From Nostoc piscinale CENA21 (GTDB taxonomy: Bacteria > Cyanobacteriota > Cyanobacteriia > Cyanobacteriales > Nostocaceae): a stretch of 64,000 bases of DNA. This document shows, in pieces, positions 52,950 through 62,339 of the stretch. The notes under the pieces were generated by a model. That model searched no databases. It saw only the letters and a list, made by a program, of their open reading frames with translations, and was not told where the DNA came from. The first letter of the stretch is position 1. Each line of letters opens with the position of its first letter. The stretch is taken from assembly GCF_001298445.1 (NCBI RefSeq), contig NZ_CP012036.1:5767525-5831524 (forward strand). Reading direction: 5' to 3'. Position numbers and translations under genes: made by a program.

Positions 52950-53306
52950 ATGACCATAAGTTTTAGAGAATGGCTCAAACAATTTAAAAATCAAGATATA
53001 CCTTTTGGTGATTTATGGAGTGATGCCACATCGGCTAAAAAAGGAAGATTTCAAGATAATATTTCAGACTCTTGGCAGGGTGAAACTATAGAAAGCTTGA
53101 TAGAGTTTATGGTGAAAAACGAAGCGTCATATCAATCTTATGCTGTTCTTAATGAAGCTAATGAGGCGTATCATAATTACTTAGGTTTAGAACCTATAGA
53201 AACATCTAAATTGGAAGAATTAGAGAACCAATTTAAAGCTAAATATTACGCAGAACGTCTACAGCACTATACAAGATTATGTATTTTATATAAAAATCCT
53301 ACTTGA
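52950..53306 (+). CDS. YozE-like SAM-fold protein
   Basis: 118 residues with GGGAGAAG before the ATG. The start, ISFREWLKQFKNQDIPFGDL WSD, and SLIEFMVKNEASYQSYAVLN, follow the YozE_SAM_like pattern (S-F-x-x-W-L, D-x-P-x-G-D-L, and a final Y-L-x-x-x-x helix). A C-terminal extension (NEAYHNYLGLEPIETSKLEE) goes beyond the usual 70 residues. Such proteins are small helical bundles of unknown function, frequent on plasmids. It lies between the two 38-bp palindromic sites. Confidence 0.65.
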   Translation: MTISFREWLKQFKNQDIPFGDLWSDATSAKKGRFQDNISDSWQGETIESLIEFMVKNEASYQSYAVLNEANEAYHNYLGLEPIETSKLEELENQFKAKYYAERLQHYTRLCILYKNPT

Positions 53307-53360
53307 ACCTTGCTCAATATAAGATTACTGATAAATCAAGCTTTTAGGCAGTTTGATTTT

Positions 53361-53398
53361 TGTTCTAGTTACTTTAAATAAAAATAATAGCTAGAACA
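53361..53398. promoter_or_regulatory. 38-bp palindromic site, right copy
   Basis: Same ends as the site at 52051-52088 (TGTTCTAG and CTAGAACA) in inverted orientation. It is followed by AAGGAGA at 53399-53405 and a possible 31-codon frame from a TTG at 53414. Confidence 0.7.
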
Positions 53399-53812
53399 AA
53401 GGAGACACTCAAAATTGAATAACGACAGTAGAGTAAAAAATTTGGGAGGCATAAAATTATCAAGGTGCTGCCACACGAATTTAGCTTTTCGTCTCAAACT
53501 GCAAACATAACCACAATGGCAAACATGAAGAATGTTACTACTGATTTAGCATTAAGCAAGAAGTAATCAATAACTCAGTATCTTTTTTGGCATACTTAAG
53601 TTATGGCGTTAGGTTCAATAGGGCTTTATTAGGAATAAACTAAGTAAAGTTTCTATGAACAAGTACTTTTAAACACTAATAAATTGTTAGTATAAATTAG
53701 AAATTTGTTGAATAGATTACCGATAAAAAGAAAGTAAAATTTAATTTTACGGGTATTTTAGTGCCAAAAAGGAAAAATTTATATTTAATTTTATAAGTTT
53801 AATTGTTCATAT
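53399..53812. other. Gap before the giant gene
   Basis: 414 AT-rich bases. A possible mini-gene (NNDSRVKNLGGIKLSRCCHT, stop at about 53510) starts nine bases after AAGGAGA behind the palindromic site but is short and may be decayed. The promoter of the giant gene should lie in 53600-53812; no clear boxes identified. Confidence 0.4.
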
Positions 53813-55699
53813 ATGACAATTCAAGCTAAACATTTTGACACTAGATTAAATCAATGGATTCATACAGATGGTAATACAAATAATCCAGATTCGCTGTTAA
53901 AAGAAGAACTTAATAATACTCTACTAGAACATTTCTTTCCTGGGATAAACTTTTCGTTTGGGCATATGGACGAAAAGTCTAATGTGGAACAATTAACTAA
54001 TCATCCTGAAGGTCATAAATTATTATTATCATCAAAAACTCGGTTATTATATGGCCCCGAAGAATGCCTAGATACAATTAGGCAATTATGCCCTGATAAC
54101 AAAGATAGAGGTGCTTACGGGTCTATCTTTCTTGGTTCATGTAGAAATGCTGTCAATAAAGAGTTAAACATCCTAATAGTTGATGATAATAATGGTGAAA
54201 ATGGCGGCATTATCAGTAATGACCAAGCATATCGGCTAACAGGAGACTGTTACGGACAAATATCAAAAGAACTGTATCACGAATTAACCAAGCATCAAAA
54301 AGGTGATAAATATCGAGTAATTCAGCACCGCTTCGGTTGGACCGATCGAGACGGAGATGACAACAAATACCGCTTTGGTAAAGGTACACTGCGCCCTACT
54401 AACCTTGAGCAAATCCTCAATTATCAAAACTCGAATAACTCAACTAAAATTGACCTCATTCTTCCCTTATCCGCGTTCAAGGGAACTGATAAAGACAATC
54501 CTAATAGCCCAACAAAGCCTCAAATTCAACCTGGATTGTACCGACAAAATATCTGGCTAGGTGAAAAATCACAATCTGAACTCGGCAAGACAGCTATATC
54601 GCAGTTACTCGCTTCATTCCCTAACGGACTGAAAGACTTTACTGAACAGCTAGAACTTGAAGCCAAAAAGCTTAAAGAAGCACAGGATGATCCTCGGCAA
54701 CTTGCACAACTTTACTGCGAAAAGTACGAGAAGCGGAAAGCTTTTCTTGAAGAACAAGCAACCACACTAGAAGAACAAGCAGCAGAAGATCCAACAATAG
54801 CAGAAGAATTAGAAACTTTGCGCGATCGCATTGCTACTGACTCGTTTATTTACAAACTCATCAAAGCTGACCTGCAAGGAGAGAGGCAACTTCTCGAAAC
54901 TGAGAAAGTACAGCGCGAACTCGCCCGGTTCGTCCAAAACGAGTGGAAAGAAATCGCCATCGGCAAGACCTTAACGTTTGAGCGAGCAATGGTCATCCCC
55001 TCCAAAGACCTGCAAAATGGGGAAATTTCCATACCGCATTATCAAGACGGGGAAGAAGTTCTCAACTTCCGCTCCCCTTTCCTCAACTCAAATGGTCTGT
55101 GCGTCTCAACTAACAAAATTGTAGAAGATATCCTGGGGCCTGATAGCCAACCTCTCGCTGGTGCGATCGCTGTCTCGGATGAAACAAGCGATCGCATTTA
55201 CAACCGCCTCAATGAGCAAATTAAATCTATCCTGTCAGAAGCTCAAGGAAAAAATATCCAGTTAGAAGGTATTGAAAACTACTTAAATCAAAGTATCAGT
55301 AAGCTCGAAACTAGAGATAAAATCGAGTTTACCAACAAATTTAATCAGTATATTTTAGAACTAAAATCAGCTGGTTATGAATTAGATATTCTTCCTCAAG
55401 AGTCCGAACAAGAGCGTCAAGCACGCGACTACGATGGTGATTGTATCGGCTTCGAGCGGGCAACCAAGTATCCCAACCTCACCATCGAAGCAAAAGAGCG
55501 CAACTTTCCTGAAAACGCTTACGCTCCAACTGTCAAACTTAAAAAACAATCTTTTTACCAAGAAGATGGCAGTCAGCCAGAATTTGAGGAAATCGCCATC
55601 CACATGAGCGATGGCATTAGTGTGGGTGTTATCAACAATCACCTTACCGCAATTGAAGGCGTTAGAGTCAGAAATTACGATTCTCAAAAATTTTGGTAG
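53813..55699 (+). CDS. Giant protein part 1: two-barrel RNA polymerase-like (QDE-1/RdRP/YonO type) region
   Basis: 628 residues. Several features match the catalytic core of single-chain two-barrel polymerases. First-barrel-like segment: LNILIVDDNNGENGGIISND (about 119-138), then RVIQHRFGW and FGKGTLRP (about 168-195), like the DGxGxIS ... KGxL pattern. A long helical insert (270-380) precedes a second barrel: MVIPSKDLQNGEISIPHY, EEVLNFRSPFLNSNGLC (R-x-P region), and RDYDGDCIGFE at 538-548, which fits the DxDGD metal-binding triad. After it comes GISVGVINNHLTAIEG, like the GxIxNxH segment of RdRPs. The frame ends at 55699 because of one extra base in AAAAATTTT (55686-55694); the next frame continues it. 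DNA- or RNA-templated activity cannot be told. Confidence 0.65.
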   Translation: MTIQAKHFDTRLNQWIHTDGNTNNPDSLLKEELNNTLLEHFFPGINFSFGHMDEKSNVEQLTNHPEGHKLLLSSKTRLLYGPEECLDTIRQLCPDNKDRGAYGSIFLGSCRNAVNKELNILIVDDNNGENGGIISNDQAYRLTGDCYGQISKELYHELTKHQKGDKYRVIQHRFGWTDRDGDDNKYRFGKGTLRPTNLEQILNYQNSNNSTKIDLILPLSAFKGTDKDNPNSPTKPQIQPGLYRQNIWLGEKSQSELGKTAISQLLASFPNGLKDFTEQLELEAKKLKEAQDDPRQLAQLYCEKYEKRKAFLEEQATTLEEQAAEDPTIAEELETLRDRIATDSFIYKLIKADLQGERQLLETEKVQRELARFVQNEWKEIAIGKTLTFERAMVIPSKDLQNGEISIPHYQDGEEVLNFRSPFLNSNGLCVSTNKIVEDILGPDSQPLAGAIAVSDETSDRIYNRLNEQIKSILSEAQGKNIQLEGIENYLNQSISKLETRDKIEFTNKFNQYILELKSAGYELDILPQESEQERQARDYDGDCIGFERATKYPNLTIEAKERNFPENAYAPTVKLKKQSFYQEDGSQPEFEEIAIHMSDGISVGVINNHLTAIEGVRVRNYDSQKFW

Positions 55700-58600
55700 T
55701 GAAAAAGACTCAATTGAGTACGTACAGCAGGTAGCCAAACACTACGAAGATTTATTCAAAACAGAAGCCTGGGCAAAATCCAAGGGTATTGAAGGGAAGG
55801 AGATTCCGAGCAAGTATCGCAGTTACATGGAAGAGTTCATCAAAACTGTTCGACAAGAACCCACCAATACACTAGTGGCTATGAACATTAATACCCAAAT
55901 GTACCGTGAAATGATTGCCGAGGCAGCATTTCAAAATCAAATTGCAGTTGACCTTTTTAAGAGTGCCAAAAAACCCGAAATTGAAATTATTCGCAATAAT
56001 AGTCGGATTCTTCACCGTGAAGTCAACTATATTAAGGATAAGAAGAAAGATGTCTATATTGACAATATAATTCAACCGACGGGATATTCACCTGTTGAGT
56101 TAGTAATTGCTCAAACCAATCAGTATTTTGAAAAAGCTCGCCTCGAATCGCGTGAAATCGTTCAATTTCAAGCTTTATTTAAAGGGGTTGAATTTTCTCA
56201 AGAACAGCGATTAAGAGCTACCCTCATCAAAAAAGAATTCGATAAATCATTCAACCGAGCAAGTGAGCTATCTAAACAAAAAGAAACTGAAAAAGGGCCA
56301 TCTGCAAATATTACCCTTGCTAATGGTAATCAAGTAAGTATAACTAATCTTCTACAGTATGATAATGAATTTATCTGGAAAGCTAACACAATTACGATAA
56401 AAGTATCAGAAATACCCGAAGATAAACGCAATAATAACCGCCCGCATAAATATTTAGTTTATGCTCAAATTAACGATGAAACCAAGAATGGTAAACCCCA
56501 TTTTAGAAAATTAGGAACGCTGGCGAGGGAGCAAGAAAATAAACTCGAAGAGATAGGAATTATACTTGGACAAGAAGTAAAATCTAACAAAATATCATTC
56601 CAGCCTGAACTAAGCGAAGGTCAAATTAAACTTCTTTACCAAAAAGCTTACGAAGTAGCAGAGGAATTTTATAATTCGATTCCAGAAGACCAAAAGCTAG
56701 CAATGGCAGCTGCCACCTGGGCAGTATCAACTACTCGTGAGACTGGTAATGATAAAAGTAGCGATCGCCAAAATAAAGTTTCTAATTTCGCCTTTGCTGC
56801 CTTTCCTCAAGAGATTATTAGTCAGTTAGATACACTCAAGTTTACCGATTTTAGTATCACTGGGTTTGACCGAGATAATGAGTTTTTTAATAAAAATCAA
56901 CCTCAGAGTATTCGATTTAATCTAGCTGAAGATGGAAAAAGCGTAATTGAAATCCAGAATCAAGAGGGTAATTACGAAACATTTGGAAATATTGAACAAA
57001 GTAACGCCCGGCTACCAATTGGCACTATTGCTATTGGCAGTATTGAAAAAGGTGAAGTATACACCACCTCTGTTACAACCAAAGTACCCGGATTACCAGA
57101 ACTAACTTTTAAAGTAGGCGAAGTTAACAAGTTTGGAAATTCCCAAAGGTTTAATAATGAACCTGTAATGTTAACAATCGAAAAGGTTGACCTGATTCGG
57201 GAAGACTATACTATCTATCTTCAAAATAGTAATAAACCTGAAAAACTAGGCAATATTGATAAAGAATCAATCAAAGAAGGTATTGCCGAAGGCTGGCTAG
57301 CAGAAAAGCCTGGGAATGGGCAACATTTACAGCTTAAAATTCAAACTATCATCACTGGACAAAATGCCTATGCTATAGCAGAAACATCTCAGAACAATCT
57401 GTTACGAATTAATATTACGAATCCAAAATACAAGAAACAGGAGATTAACAACCAAGCATTTCAAGAAACTTTGGTTCGTGCATTTGATAAAAAGCACGTT
57501 TATATTGCTAAAATTGGCGACCAATCACTCGGTATTATTGGTCAGCATAATGAACGTCTCGAAGCTGATTTAAATAAAGGGAATATACAAAAACAGTGGC
57601 AAAGGAAAGAAACTAGCACTGTACAAAAATTAATTGATACGGGTATTATTCGCCCAAACCAACAACGAACTACTATCCCTGTACAGATTACCAGTAATGA
57701 AAGTACCTGTAAAATAATTATTAATTCAGAAACAGTACAATATCCTGACAAATGGGTTAAACGCAGTCAGCTTATAAGTAATGAAAAGCCTGTCAAAAAC
57801 GAGCAGCAGGACAAACGCAACCAAATACTCGGTAAAATCAACGAACGCCCTACAATCATGTTCCAAGATAAAGAGCAAAAATTAGTAGGGCTTTTAGGAT
57901 TAGCAGTTGATGAAAATCTAACCGAAAAAACCAAAAAGTATCTTGAAAAAGTAGGAGTATCATACGAACAGCTTCCTAGATCACAAGCTCGGTTAGAAGC
58001 CAAAAAAGGAATGACTGTATTCGTACTTGATGAAACTACTATCAGCAGCGAATTAAGACAAACCTTTATTAACCGTGCTGGTGGTCATATCAAAAGTGCA
58101 GATACACCCTCGCAACCCACTCCAATTATTCCCCAACAAACTGTATATTTTTATAATCCAAATCAACAATATAGTTCCCCCGATGGAGCGCAGGCAGAAA
58201 CTCAAGAAGCTCTTGGGTTAGTAGTTCCCGCACAAGACGCGATCGCTGTAGCGACTTGGTTAGAATCAAAGTCTACTGAAAACGATTATTTTATTGAGAG
58301 TAACACAGCTACATTCATTTTTAATAAAAATGAGATTAGTGAGAAAATAACCGAAGAATTAAATACTTTGCTTGGAAAAGCTATTAATATTGGTGAAGTT
58401 GATGGTTTTGACCGCTACGAACAGCTTAGTGCAGAGTTAAATCAAAAAGTTGCAACTGAAGGTAGTCTCTTAAAATTAAACCAAATTCCAGAAAATAGTG
58501 ATTACCAAAAAGCTCTAAAAGCACTTCCTAACCGTCCAAAAGAACTCTATCAAAAAGATTCTCCAGTACCAATTGTTCCTGCTAAAGCTTTACCAGAAAA

Positions 58601-61559
58601 GAATATAAGTAATATTCAATTGAATACTAACGCCACAGTTGCAGGAATTTCACAAGTCTATCAAAACGCGGTTGAGATACAAGTAATAACGGATATACAA
58701 GCAGAAGCTAAGAATCAACCAATATTACTACCCAACTCGCGTCAAGCCGATCCAACTAAAGCTATCGAAATATTGGGTAAGGTAAGCGAGGAAAAAGTAG
58801 ACCAGCTGCGATCGCATCTTGAAACCCACCTCAAACCCATACTTGAAAATGATAAATCCAACTATGCACCACTGAGACAAGTCGCCTGGGTCGGTGCAAA
58901 ATGGGATTTGAAGGATAAAGACTTTAAGCCAGGGGTGCAGGACGACTCTTTGATGGAACTTGTCAAACAAGTATATCCTGACGCTGAGATTGTGCTGGTA
59001 AGTTATTCCGAGAACCCCGGTGCTGGGATTAACTATCACCGCGATGACTCCTACGCCGCGACGGAAGCCCGCAGCATTAATATCGGAAATTCTGACTGGG
59101 GCTATCGTGCTGCTAAGGAACAAATGGCATGGACTAGGGAAGAGAATCAGGACGCACCATACCAAGAGTTTAAACTTGAGTCGGGTACAGTAACCCGCTT
59201 TAACTGCAAAAACGAACACGCTGCACTGAATACTGAGGCTGGCAAATGGTCTATCAACATCTGGTCAATTAAAAATGACCTGGGCAGAGAAAACAGCGTT
59301 CGCCAAAAATTTGAGAACTTCCTCACCTCAAACCAACCTCCGCGTGCGGTAGTCCAAAGCAACAACGACCTCACCATTAAAGCTAACGAGTGGACACCAG
59401 GGGGAGAAATTAAAGTAGAGCGCAGTTATACCAACCTCAGAGAAGTCACCCAAAACATACCCTCAAACTCTTCAAACCAACCAACTGTTGAAGAAATTAT
59501 CGCCATCGGGAATTCTACTGCGGCACGCGCTGCTAATCCTCAAATTCCAGACAACCCGACTATATCTGGAAAACCAGTACCAATGGTTTATCCGCTGCAT
59601 CTGCACGGACAAGCTGCCACAGTACCAGTTGATACAACTATCAATGCTATGCGCGGACACGGTAGGATACACACTACCAGAGGTGTAGACTACCAAAAAA
59701 CTTATGGTATTAAAGAGGGAGATATTGCGATCGCCCAAGGTAAAAACGGCGAGCAAGTTGCTTTTCGGGTAGGTAAGCAATACAAAATTACCACCCAAAT
59801 GATTCAAGACCCAAGTTACCAGCAAGCCTGGGCGAGATGGGAGAAGCATTCACCAAAAGAACTTACCCAAACTCAAGCGAGTAAGAGTCAGGTATATGGC
59901 TTATTCATGGAGCCACTAGGAGATTATGTCAATGGCAAAATTGTTCCGTTCCCAAGCATCCAAAAACAACCTGCAACACCAGTAAATATCAGCCCCGACT
60001 CCAAAGATGGGCTGGGAGTAGCACTCAGCCTTGCCACTGCACTCGCTAAAGAACAAGGCAAGCTGCAAAACAATTACCAAGTTTCAGTCAACAATGATCC
60101 AGAAGCCCCTGCTGGGCAGTATGGATTAGAAACCCATGTCCAAAAACCTAAAGGGGTAGCATACGCATCCGCCGAACACGCATTTAATCACCAAAGGCAG
60201 TTACATCCATCAGTTGATGAATACCAGCTAATGGTAGAAGTGCTTCAAGCTAAACTCGAACAACACCCCCGGCTAACTGAGGCGATCGCCAAACGCGGGG
60301 GAGCCGATTGGTTAGAGAATTGTACAAGCATTACTAATGCCCAGGATCAACAGTGGGAGGGTAAGGGTAAAGAATCCGCATTTATTCAAGCCCTTAGCGA
60401 AGCGTATATATATGTAGTTGCAAAAATACAACAAACTACAGTACAAACCCAGCACGACAAGTCCCAACAGACTGCTCTGCGGCCCACAAATCCACTCTCC
60501 CAACTCGAACCTATAAACGCCGCCGTCGCTGAACACATGAAAAAAGACATTGCGATGGCCCAATTAGCTACCCAGTTTATCGGTAAATCAGCTGCACCTC
60601 CCGGTACACCTTCAAGTACACGAAATTACGAGCAAGCATGGGGGGAACGCGCCAACACAGGAAATTACTCAAAAGAAGACATCATTATGGTGTCCGGATC
60701 TGGCCCGTGGCGTGGAGTAACAAGCGAGCAAATTGCCCAAACATTTGAAAATCACTATAAACCCTTACTTGATAAGGCAATAGCGGCGAAAAGCTATTTT
60801 CTAGTTGGAAATGCACAAGGAACTGACCAATTAGTTCAAAATTATCTTCAAGAAAAAGGGTACAAAATAGAACAAACTTCCCAAGGATATGCAGTATTTA
60901 ATCCTGTAGAAAACACCAAAGTTAGTAGCGATATTATTTCTACCAATACACAAGTATCAGATAACTCATTAATTGCTAAAGACAAGAACATTTTTTCATC
61001 ACAACAAAGCCAACAACCAAATATTGACCAAGCACTCGCATCACCTACTCAACCCAAAATACAGCAGTTTGGAGCGATGGATAGCATTATCGAGCGGATG
61101 AAAGCTAATACAGTGCAAAATCTCCAAGACTGGTATATAGCAGCTGAAAAACTCGGTAAATCAGACACATATCTCAATAGAATTCAGGAGGTAACTAATT
61201 TATACATTCAAGAAAATATTAGTCTTGAGAATGCTTTTAAGGCAATGGAACAAGACATTAAAGAATTAGAAAAAGTTAATGAGATGACCAGTCTTGCTCA
61301 ACGTGTAGTTAAGACAATTGGACAAGAAGATATTAATGGCATTATGACAGTCCAAACAGAAAAATATCAGATTGCTACTCAGACTCAAAACCAGACTTAT
61401 TTAGTTAAAGATAAAAAGGATAATATCTTGCTATATGTCAAACAAGGAAAAACTCAAGTAAGTAACATTAGTGATGAAACATTACAAGATTTTCAAGTTA
61501 TGAGCGAGCGCATCAATAATGCACTCAAAGATATCAAAAAAGATTTAGTAGAAAGGTGA
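55611..61559 (+). CDS. Giant protein part 2: polymerase C-terminal part plus AlkB-, ASCH-, NADAR- and SLOG-like domains
   Basis: 1,982 residues as read; real homology starts at about 55690, joining part 1 (total about 2,581). Near its start NQIAVDLFKSAKKPEI resembles the AVDxxKTG segment after the catalytic motif of RdRP-type enzymes. Further domains by position: 2OG-Fe(II) dioxygenase of AlkB type at about 58850-59275 (NYHRDDSYAATEARSINIG with H-x-D, later His in CKNEHAAL, KWSINIW); ASCH-like at 59575-59930 (HTTRGVDYQKTYGIKEGDIA); NADAR-like at 60110-60420 (AYASAEHAFNHQRQ, RGGADWLENCTSI, WEGKGKESAFIQALSEAY); SLOG-like at 60680-60910 (IIMVSGSGPWRG, FLVGNAQGTDQLVQNYLQEK). Many Gln/Asn-rich linkers. 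This pattern is that of a polyvalent protein of mobile elements, probably acting on nucleic acid and NAD-type substrates at entry into a new host. Confidence 0.6.
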   Translation: MALVWVLSTITLPQLKALESEITILKNFGSEKDSIEYVQQVAKHYEDLFKTEAWAKSKGIEGKEIPSKYRSYMEEFIKTVRQEPTNTLVAMNINTQMYREMIAEAAFQNQIAVDLFKSAKKPEIEIIRNNSRILHREVNYIKDKKKDVYIDNIIQPTGYSPVELVIAQTNQYFEKARLESREIVQFQALFKGVEFSQEQRLRATLIKKEFDKSFNRASELSKQKETEKGPSANITLANGNQVSITNLLQYDNEFIWKANTITIKVSEIPEDKRNNNRPHKYLVYAQINDETKNGKPHFRKLGTLAREQENKLEEIGIILGQEVKSNKISFQPELSEGQIKLLYQKAYEVAEEFYNSIPEDQKLAMAAATWAVSTTRETGNDKSSDRQNKVSNFAFAAFPQEIISQLDTLKFTDFSITGFDRDNEFFNKNQPQSIRFNLAEDGKSVIEIQNQEGNYETFGNIEQSNARLPIGTIAIGSIEKGEVYTTSVTTKVPGLPELTFKVGEVNKFGNSQRFNNEPVMLTIEKVDLIREDYTIYLQNSNKPEKLGNIDKESIKEGIAEGWLAEKPGNGQHLQLKIQTIITGQNAYAIAETSQNNLLRINITNPKYKKQEINNQAFQETLVRAFDKKHVYIAKIGDQSLGIIGQHNERLEADLNKGNIQKQWQRKETSTVQKLIDTGIIRPNQQRTTIPVQITSNESTCKIIINSETVQYPDKWVKRSQLISNEKPVKNEQQDKRNQILGKINERPTIMFQDKEQKLVGLLGLAVDENLTEKTKKYLEKVGVSYEQLPRSQARLEAKKGMTVFVLDETTISSELRQTFINRAGGHIKSADTPSQPTPIIPQQTVYFYNPNQQYSSPDGAQAETQEALGLVVPAQDAIAVATWLESKSTENDYFIESNTATFIFNKNEISEKITEELNTLLGKAINIGEVDGFDRYEQLSAELNQKVATEGSLLKLNQIPENSDYQKALKALPNRPKELYQKDSPVPIVPAKALPEKNISNIQLNTNATVAGISQVYQNAVEIQVITDIQAEAKNQPILLPNSRQADPTKAIEILGKVSEEKVDQLRSHLETHLKPILENDKSNYAPLRQVAWVGAKWDLKDKDFKPGVQDDSLMELVKQVYPDAEIVLVSYSENPGAGINYHRDDSYAATEARSINIGNSDWGYRAAKEQMAWTREENQDAPYQEFKLESGTVTRFNCKNEHAALNTEAGKWSINIWSIKNDLGRENSVRQKFENFLTSNQPPRAVVQSNNDLTIKANEWTPGGEIKVERSYTNLREVTQNIPSNSSNQPTVEEIIAIGNSTAARAANPQIPDNPTISGKPVPMVYPLHLHGQAATVPVDTTINAMRGHGRIHTTRGVDYQKTYGIKEGDIAIAQGKNGEQVAFRVGKQYKITTQMIQDPSYQQAWARWEKHSPKELTQTQASKSQVYGLFMEPLGDYVNGKIVPFPSIQKQPATPVNISPDSKDGLGVALSLATALAKEQGKLQNNYQVSVNNDPEAPAGQYGLETHVQKPKGVAYASAEHAFNHQRQLHPSVDEYQLMVEVLQAKLEQHPRLTEAIAKRGGADWLENCTSITNAQDQQWEGKGKESAFIQALSEAYIYVVAKIQQTTVQTQHDKSQQTALRPTNPLSQLEPINAAVAEHMKKDIAMAQLATQFIGKSAAPPGTPSSTRNYEQAWGERANTGNYSKEDIIMVSGSGPWRGVTSEQIAQTFENHYKPLLDKAIAAKSYFLVGNAQGTDQLVQNYLQEKGYKIEQTSQGYAVFNPVENTKVSSDIISTNTQVSDNSLIAKDKNIFSSQQSQQPNIDQALASPTQPKIQQFGAMDSIIERMKANTVQNLQDWYIAAEKLGKSDTYLNRIQEVTNLYIQENISLENAFKAMEQDIKELEKVNEMTSLAQRVVKTIGQEDINGIMTVQTEKYQIATQTQNQTYLVKDKKDNILLYVKQGKTQVSNISDETLQDFQVMSERINNALKDIKKDLVER

Positions 61560-61566
61560 TTTTACT

Positions 61567-62339
61567 ATGAAAGAACTAATCGAGTTTCCAGTAGAAGGTT
61601 TAACTCCAGCAATGCAAGCTTGTCTCCTCAGAGAATTGATCGCACAGCTTAATATACCTGATGAGAAATTTGAAGAATATGCAAAAAATCCTCCAACTGC
61701 TGAGGAACGACAAGAGGCTGTGTTAAAGTTAAATTCAGAAATGAATAGAATCAGTGAAATAGCACAAGAGGAAGTCAAGTTAAGTTCCACAGAAATTGAA
61801 CCTATCAATTTTGTTAATCCAGTTAGTCAAGAGTCATCTTTACAACCCGAAGTAAGCCAGTCTAAAAAAAAATAGAATTGAAACAGACGTTCTAAAAAAA
61901 CTTTACAGATAAAAATGATGGCAATAATGGCAACCTAGTAGAAGATAGTCAACACGATAAATTACAATCTATTATCGCTAATTTCCAAATTCAACAATTT
62001 GTTATCCCTGTAATTTTAGACCGCTTAAATATATTTGGAAAACCAGATAAAGAGACACAAAGTATCCTTTATAAAAGTGAGACATATACTGCAAGTCTAA
62101 AATCAGAAGAAAATTCACAAACTCTTTGCCTTGATAGAAATTCTTCTGATTCAGAAGCAAGCCAAGAAGCACTGCTAGCATCTCGTAATAATAGCTCAGA
62201 GAATTACTCTATCATCATCAATAACCTTACCCATAATGAATTTGAACGTTTTAAGGCTCTGTTCGATGAGCAACAAGCACGCTGCGAACAGAACCAACAA
62301 CAATTCAAAAACCAGGATGCTGCTCAAGAGATAGATTAA
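61567..62339 (+). pseudogene. Hypothetical gene downstream of the giant protein, two poly-A frameshifts
   Basis: Starts seven bases after the giant gene, so the two form an operon. As written it ends at 61875 (102 residues: EFPVEGLTPAMQACLLRELI, helical, acidic). Removing one A from the nine at 61864-61872 and one from the seven at 61894-61900 leads through VLKNFTDKNDGNNGNLVEDS into a long open stretch (LQSIIANFQIQQFVIPVILD, IINNLTHNEFERFKALFDEQ) that stops at 62339, giving 256 residues. No family recognised; the end is Gln-rich and coiled. Sequence composition beyond 61875 is clearly coding-like. Confidence 0.55.

Noticed and set aside
52051..53398. Reading the two 38-bp sites as the ends of a transposon
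   Set aside because: No transposase or recombinase between them, no flanking target duplication, and each copy is itself a palindrome close to a gene start.
58728..59219. 163-residue minus-strand frame opposite the AlkB-like segment
   Set aside because: The plus-strand frame has the dioxygenase motif; the minus frame is a chance hydrophobic shadow.
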